NCBI GenBank assembly: GCA_028703175.1
Contig: JAQVNJ010000100.1
Coordinates: 1-22,890, forward strand
Source of the DNA: JAAYCB01 sp012744395
GTDB lineage: Bacteria; Planctomycetota; Planctomycetia; Pirellulales; Thermoguttaceae
DNA length: 22,890 nt
Reading direction: 5' to 3'
The translations under genes were made by a program, and so were the position numbers. The notes beneath the pieces were generated by a model. That model searched no databases. It was given only the letters and a program-made list of their open reading frames with translations, and had not been told where the DNA came from. Shown piece after piece: positions 20,658-22,890 of the stretch (within the stretch, counting starts at the first letter, position 1; every line of letters starts with the position of its first letter).

Positions 20658-22890
20658 CTAACGTCCCATTTCAATTCGATCGGCGATCTCGTCGCGAACG
20701 GCTGCCAACGCGGCCGGGTCGCGACTGAAGTCGGTCATCGTCTTAACCAAGCGTTCGACATAGCCGTTCGCCGTTTCACGCCCCTGGGCCTCGGCCAGGA
20801 TGGCCAGGTAGTCGTAGTCCTCCAAACCATCGCGGATGTTCTCCAGGCGGATCGAACTGGCCGGGCCTGCGGCCGTCGGGTAGGTCAGGCAGCCGTCGCC
20901 CGTCATGTTCCACACGGTTGTCGGCTTCCAGTCCAGATAGGGGTCAGTTCCGTCAATGATCGGGTTCGGACGCCACAGGTTCACGTGCCAGAAGAGCAGC
21001 CCGTCGGCCTGGAAGCGATAGGTCATCCAGGCCAGCAGCCGGCCCTCGATCGACGGGTAGTCCATGGCGGCGAAGTTGGCATAAGGATGCCACGGGCCGC
21101 AGCAAACGTACCACCAGACCTGTTTCCCCTGCTGCCGCAGGCGGGCCGATAGCTCCGGGTCGTAGGCCGAGGTGAGCGGGCAGTACCAGTCCATGTAGTC
21201 CTGGTAATCGGGCGGCGTCGTGCGCCGCTTCTGATACATGTAGCCGGCCGTGGTGAACGTGCTGATCTCCGGATAACGCTGCTTGAGGAACCGGCAGATC
21301 CCCTTGATGAGTTCGTCGTACTCCTCCTTCCGTTCGTCGAAGCCGTAGAAGTAGGCCATCTTCGACAGCCCCGCTTTACGCAGCTCCGCCACGTAGCCGT
21401 CCAGCCGCTGCGCCAACTCGTCGTTGAAATCGGCCGGATAGTCCTTCAGTTCCGCGTAGCAGGTCCAGAGCGGCTTGCCCTGGGGACGCGGCACGAGGTT
21501 CAACACGTTGAAAGCCGTCATTCCGCGGTCCCGGGCGTAGAGGAGATCGGCCACGGCCGGCGGATCGGTCCGCGAGATATCGTCCGGATTGAGCCGGTGC
21601 GAGAGCATCAGATCCAGGCACTGGCGGCGGAGTTCGGGTGTGATCGGGCCGTAGGTCGCTTCGGTGAAGCCGTCCATCATGGCAAAGGCGGTCTTCATGC
21701 GTGGCGACCGCGGCAGCGCGAAACGGCGGACCCGAACGCTGACGGGCAGTTCCAGGGCGGCCGCGTTGGCCGGGGCGACCACAATCCGGCCGCGATAGGT
21801 GCCCGGAGCGGTCGTCTCCGCGGCATGGAAATTGACCCACACGGTCTGTGTTCGCCCACCAGGAACCGCAAACGGACGCAACGGCAGCAGAACCTCCGGG
21901 CACCAGTTGCCCACGCTCGGGGCGTCCGGGTGGCTGGAGGGAGTCTCCACGTAGATGTAGCCCACCAGGTGCGCCGTGACCGCCTCGGGCGGCAGCACGT
22001 CGCCGCGCTCGTTCTTGAGCGCGTCGACGGTCACTTGCACCTCGTCCAGCGTCTGGCGATCGGCCGTGGTAATGGCGATCTGTAGCCCTTCGGATTCGTT
22101 GCGAGCCAGCGCTACCGACAGGTCCGCGCGCTTGCCGGCCGGCGGGGCCTCGGTGGGATACACCTTCCGCATCGAGGTCTCGCCCCAGACGACGTAACCC
22201 GCGCGCACCGGGTTCTGCGGACGCTTGGGGATCGCCATGGGAATCGCCAGGTCGAGTCGTCCGCCGTCCGAGGCGGCAGCCGTAAAACGCAGCGCAGTGG
22301 GGAATGATCCGGTCGAACCGTGCCAGTCCCAGGCGAGGGTTTCGCCTCGCCCCCGGGACGAGGCCAACTCGCGGCCGTCGGAATCCGACAGGACCGCTTG
22401 CCAGTCGGCCGCTTGGGTCAACCGTGCGCGGATCCGCTGTCCACTCAGACTGCGTGGAAAGTCGGTCATCACGCGGACTTGGGTGGCGTGGAGGCCGCCG
22501 CGATGCAGGAAGACGTTGTCGAACCAGGCCTTGCCCTTCGTACGCCGGAGGAACACGTAGGCCCGGATCTCGCGGACCGGCTTCTCGGGCCGGTAGACCT
22601 CTGCCGTGTATTGCCAGTCGTGGGAACCGCGAGTCCAATTGGCGGTCTTGCCCCACCACGGCGTTCCGTCTTCGTAGATGACGTCCAAGAACAGGCCGTA
22701 GTCGCCCCCACCGCCGACGTTCTCGGCCTTGCTCCATCCTCCGACGATAATCGGCCGCTTGTCCGGCCGTTCGTAGCGGATGATCTGGGAGATGCCCATC
22801 CCGTCCTGATCGCCCGTCGCCTCGCACCGGATCGCATGCCTGCCGGAGTGGACCTCCCCCGTCTCCAACATGTAACCCCGGCCGTAGGGC
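20658..22890 (-). CDS. GH123 (DUF4091) glycoside-hydrolase-like protein, N-terminus outside the window
   Basis: The 743 visible codons run off the right edge. The frame continues through the ATG at 22871 as PYGRGYMLETGEVHSGRHAI, a phrase from inside a carbohydrate-binding-like domain, so the ATG is not the start. Order: a beta-sandwich binding module (HSGRHAIRCEATG... to about 22490), a linking beta domain containing NWCPEVLLPL and GTYRGRIVV (about 22150-21730), then the C-terminal GH123 catalytic domain (PF13320). Its adjacent acidic pair, YGFDER, has Asp at 21338-21336 and Glu at 21335-21333. In characterised GH123 beta-N-acetylgalactosaminidases such a pair supports substrate-assisted hydrolysis. 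TYRFQADGLLFWHVNLW and ENIRDGLEDYDYLAIL near the end are typical of the family. It is probably exported, but the signal is out of view. Many DUF4091 proteins are uncharacterised, so the substrate is open. Confidence 0.9.
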   Translation of the reverse strand, partial: PYGRGYMLETGEVHSGRHAIRCEATGDQDGMGISQIIRYERPDKRPIIVGGWSKAENVGGGGDYGLFLDVIYEDGTPWWGKTANWTRGSHDWQYTAEVYRPEKPVREIRAYVFLRRTKGKAWFDNVFLHRGGLHATQVRVMTDFPRSLSGQRIRARLTQAADWQAVLSDSDGRELASSRGRGETLAWDWHGSTGSFPTALRFTAAASDGGRLDLAIPMAIPKRPQNPVRAGYVVWGETSMRKVYPTEAPPAGKRADLSVALARNESEGLQIAITTADRQTLDEVQVTVDALKNERGDVLPPEAVTAHLVGYIYVETPSSHPDAPSVGNWCPEVLLPLRPFAVPGGRTQTVWVNFHAAETTAPGTYRGRIVVAPANAAALELPVSVRVRRFALPRSPRMKTAFAMMDGFTEATYGPITPELRRQCLDLMLSHRLNPDDISRTDPPAVADLLYARDRGMTAFNVLNLVPRPQGKPLWTCYAELKDYPADFNDELAQRLDGYVAELRKAGLSKMAYFYGFDERKEEYDELIKGICRFLKQRYPEISTFTTAGYMYQKRRTTPPDYQDYMDWYCPLTSAYDPELSARLRQQGKQVWWYVCCGPWHPYANFAAMDYPSIEGRLLAWMTYRFQADGLLFWHVNLWRPNPIIDGTDPYLDWKPTTVWNMTGDGCLTYPTAAGPASSIRLENIRDGLEDYDYLAILAEAQGRETANGYVERLVKTMTDFSRDPAALAAVRDEIADRIEMGR

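Overview
The window looks like a chromosomal segment of a high-GC member of the Planctomycetota, probably the Pirellulales side of the phylum. This rests on gene content and recalled family distributions, not on a marker gene. The lineage-typical pieces are a ThuA-like protein, a DUF1080 (3-keto-disaccharide hydrolase family) protein with a twin-arginine signal, a twin-arginine-exported aldo/keto-reductase-like protein, a secreted PhoD-like phosphatase, a GH123 (DUF4091) glycosidase-like protein, and a large lipoprotein with membrane segments. No rRNA, tRNA, CRISPR array, transposase, integrase or phage gene was seen.

Left part (1-7040). Two and a half tandem copies of a 67-68 bp hairpin-bearing repeat open the window, followed by two copies of a dispersed palindrome. 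Then come a large envelope protein (+), a convergent SAM methyltransferase (-), a ThuA-like protein (-) and an unrecognised 352-residue protein (-). The last has a good promoter with an imperfect 24-bp palindrome laid over its -10 box.

Middle part (7038-14178). A minus-strand cluster holds pdxA (vitamin B6 synthesis), a histidine phosphatase and a broken YacP-like NYN-domain gene. dtd (D-aminoacyl-tRNA deacylase, +) follows, convergent with a YdjM-type membrane protein (-). A repeat-filled intergenic region precedes a CvpA-like membrane protein (+), which ends in a strong intrinsic terminator. A GT-C/family 39 glycosyltransferase (+) comes next.

Right part (14381-22890). An exported pair (aldo/keto-reductase-like, then DUF1080; both -) is followed by a DUF456 membrane protein (+) and a PhoD-like phosphatase (+). 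Next is a stand-alone N-terminal half of PurL with an unusual set of six cysteines (+). A GH123-like protein (-) runs off the right edge.

The exported DUF1080, ThuA-like, aldo/keto-reductase-like and GH123-like proteins fit a life of breaking down complex glycans and modified sugars. The other genes are housekeeping or orphan. The observations most worth following are the half-length cysteine-rich PurL paralogue, the palindromic operator in front of the orphan gene, the decayed NYN gene, and the small palindromic and C-rich repeat families in the gaps.
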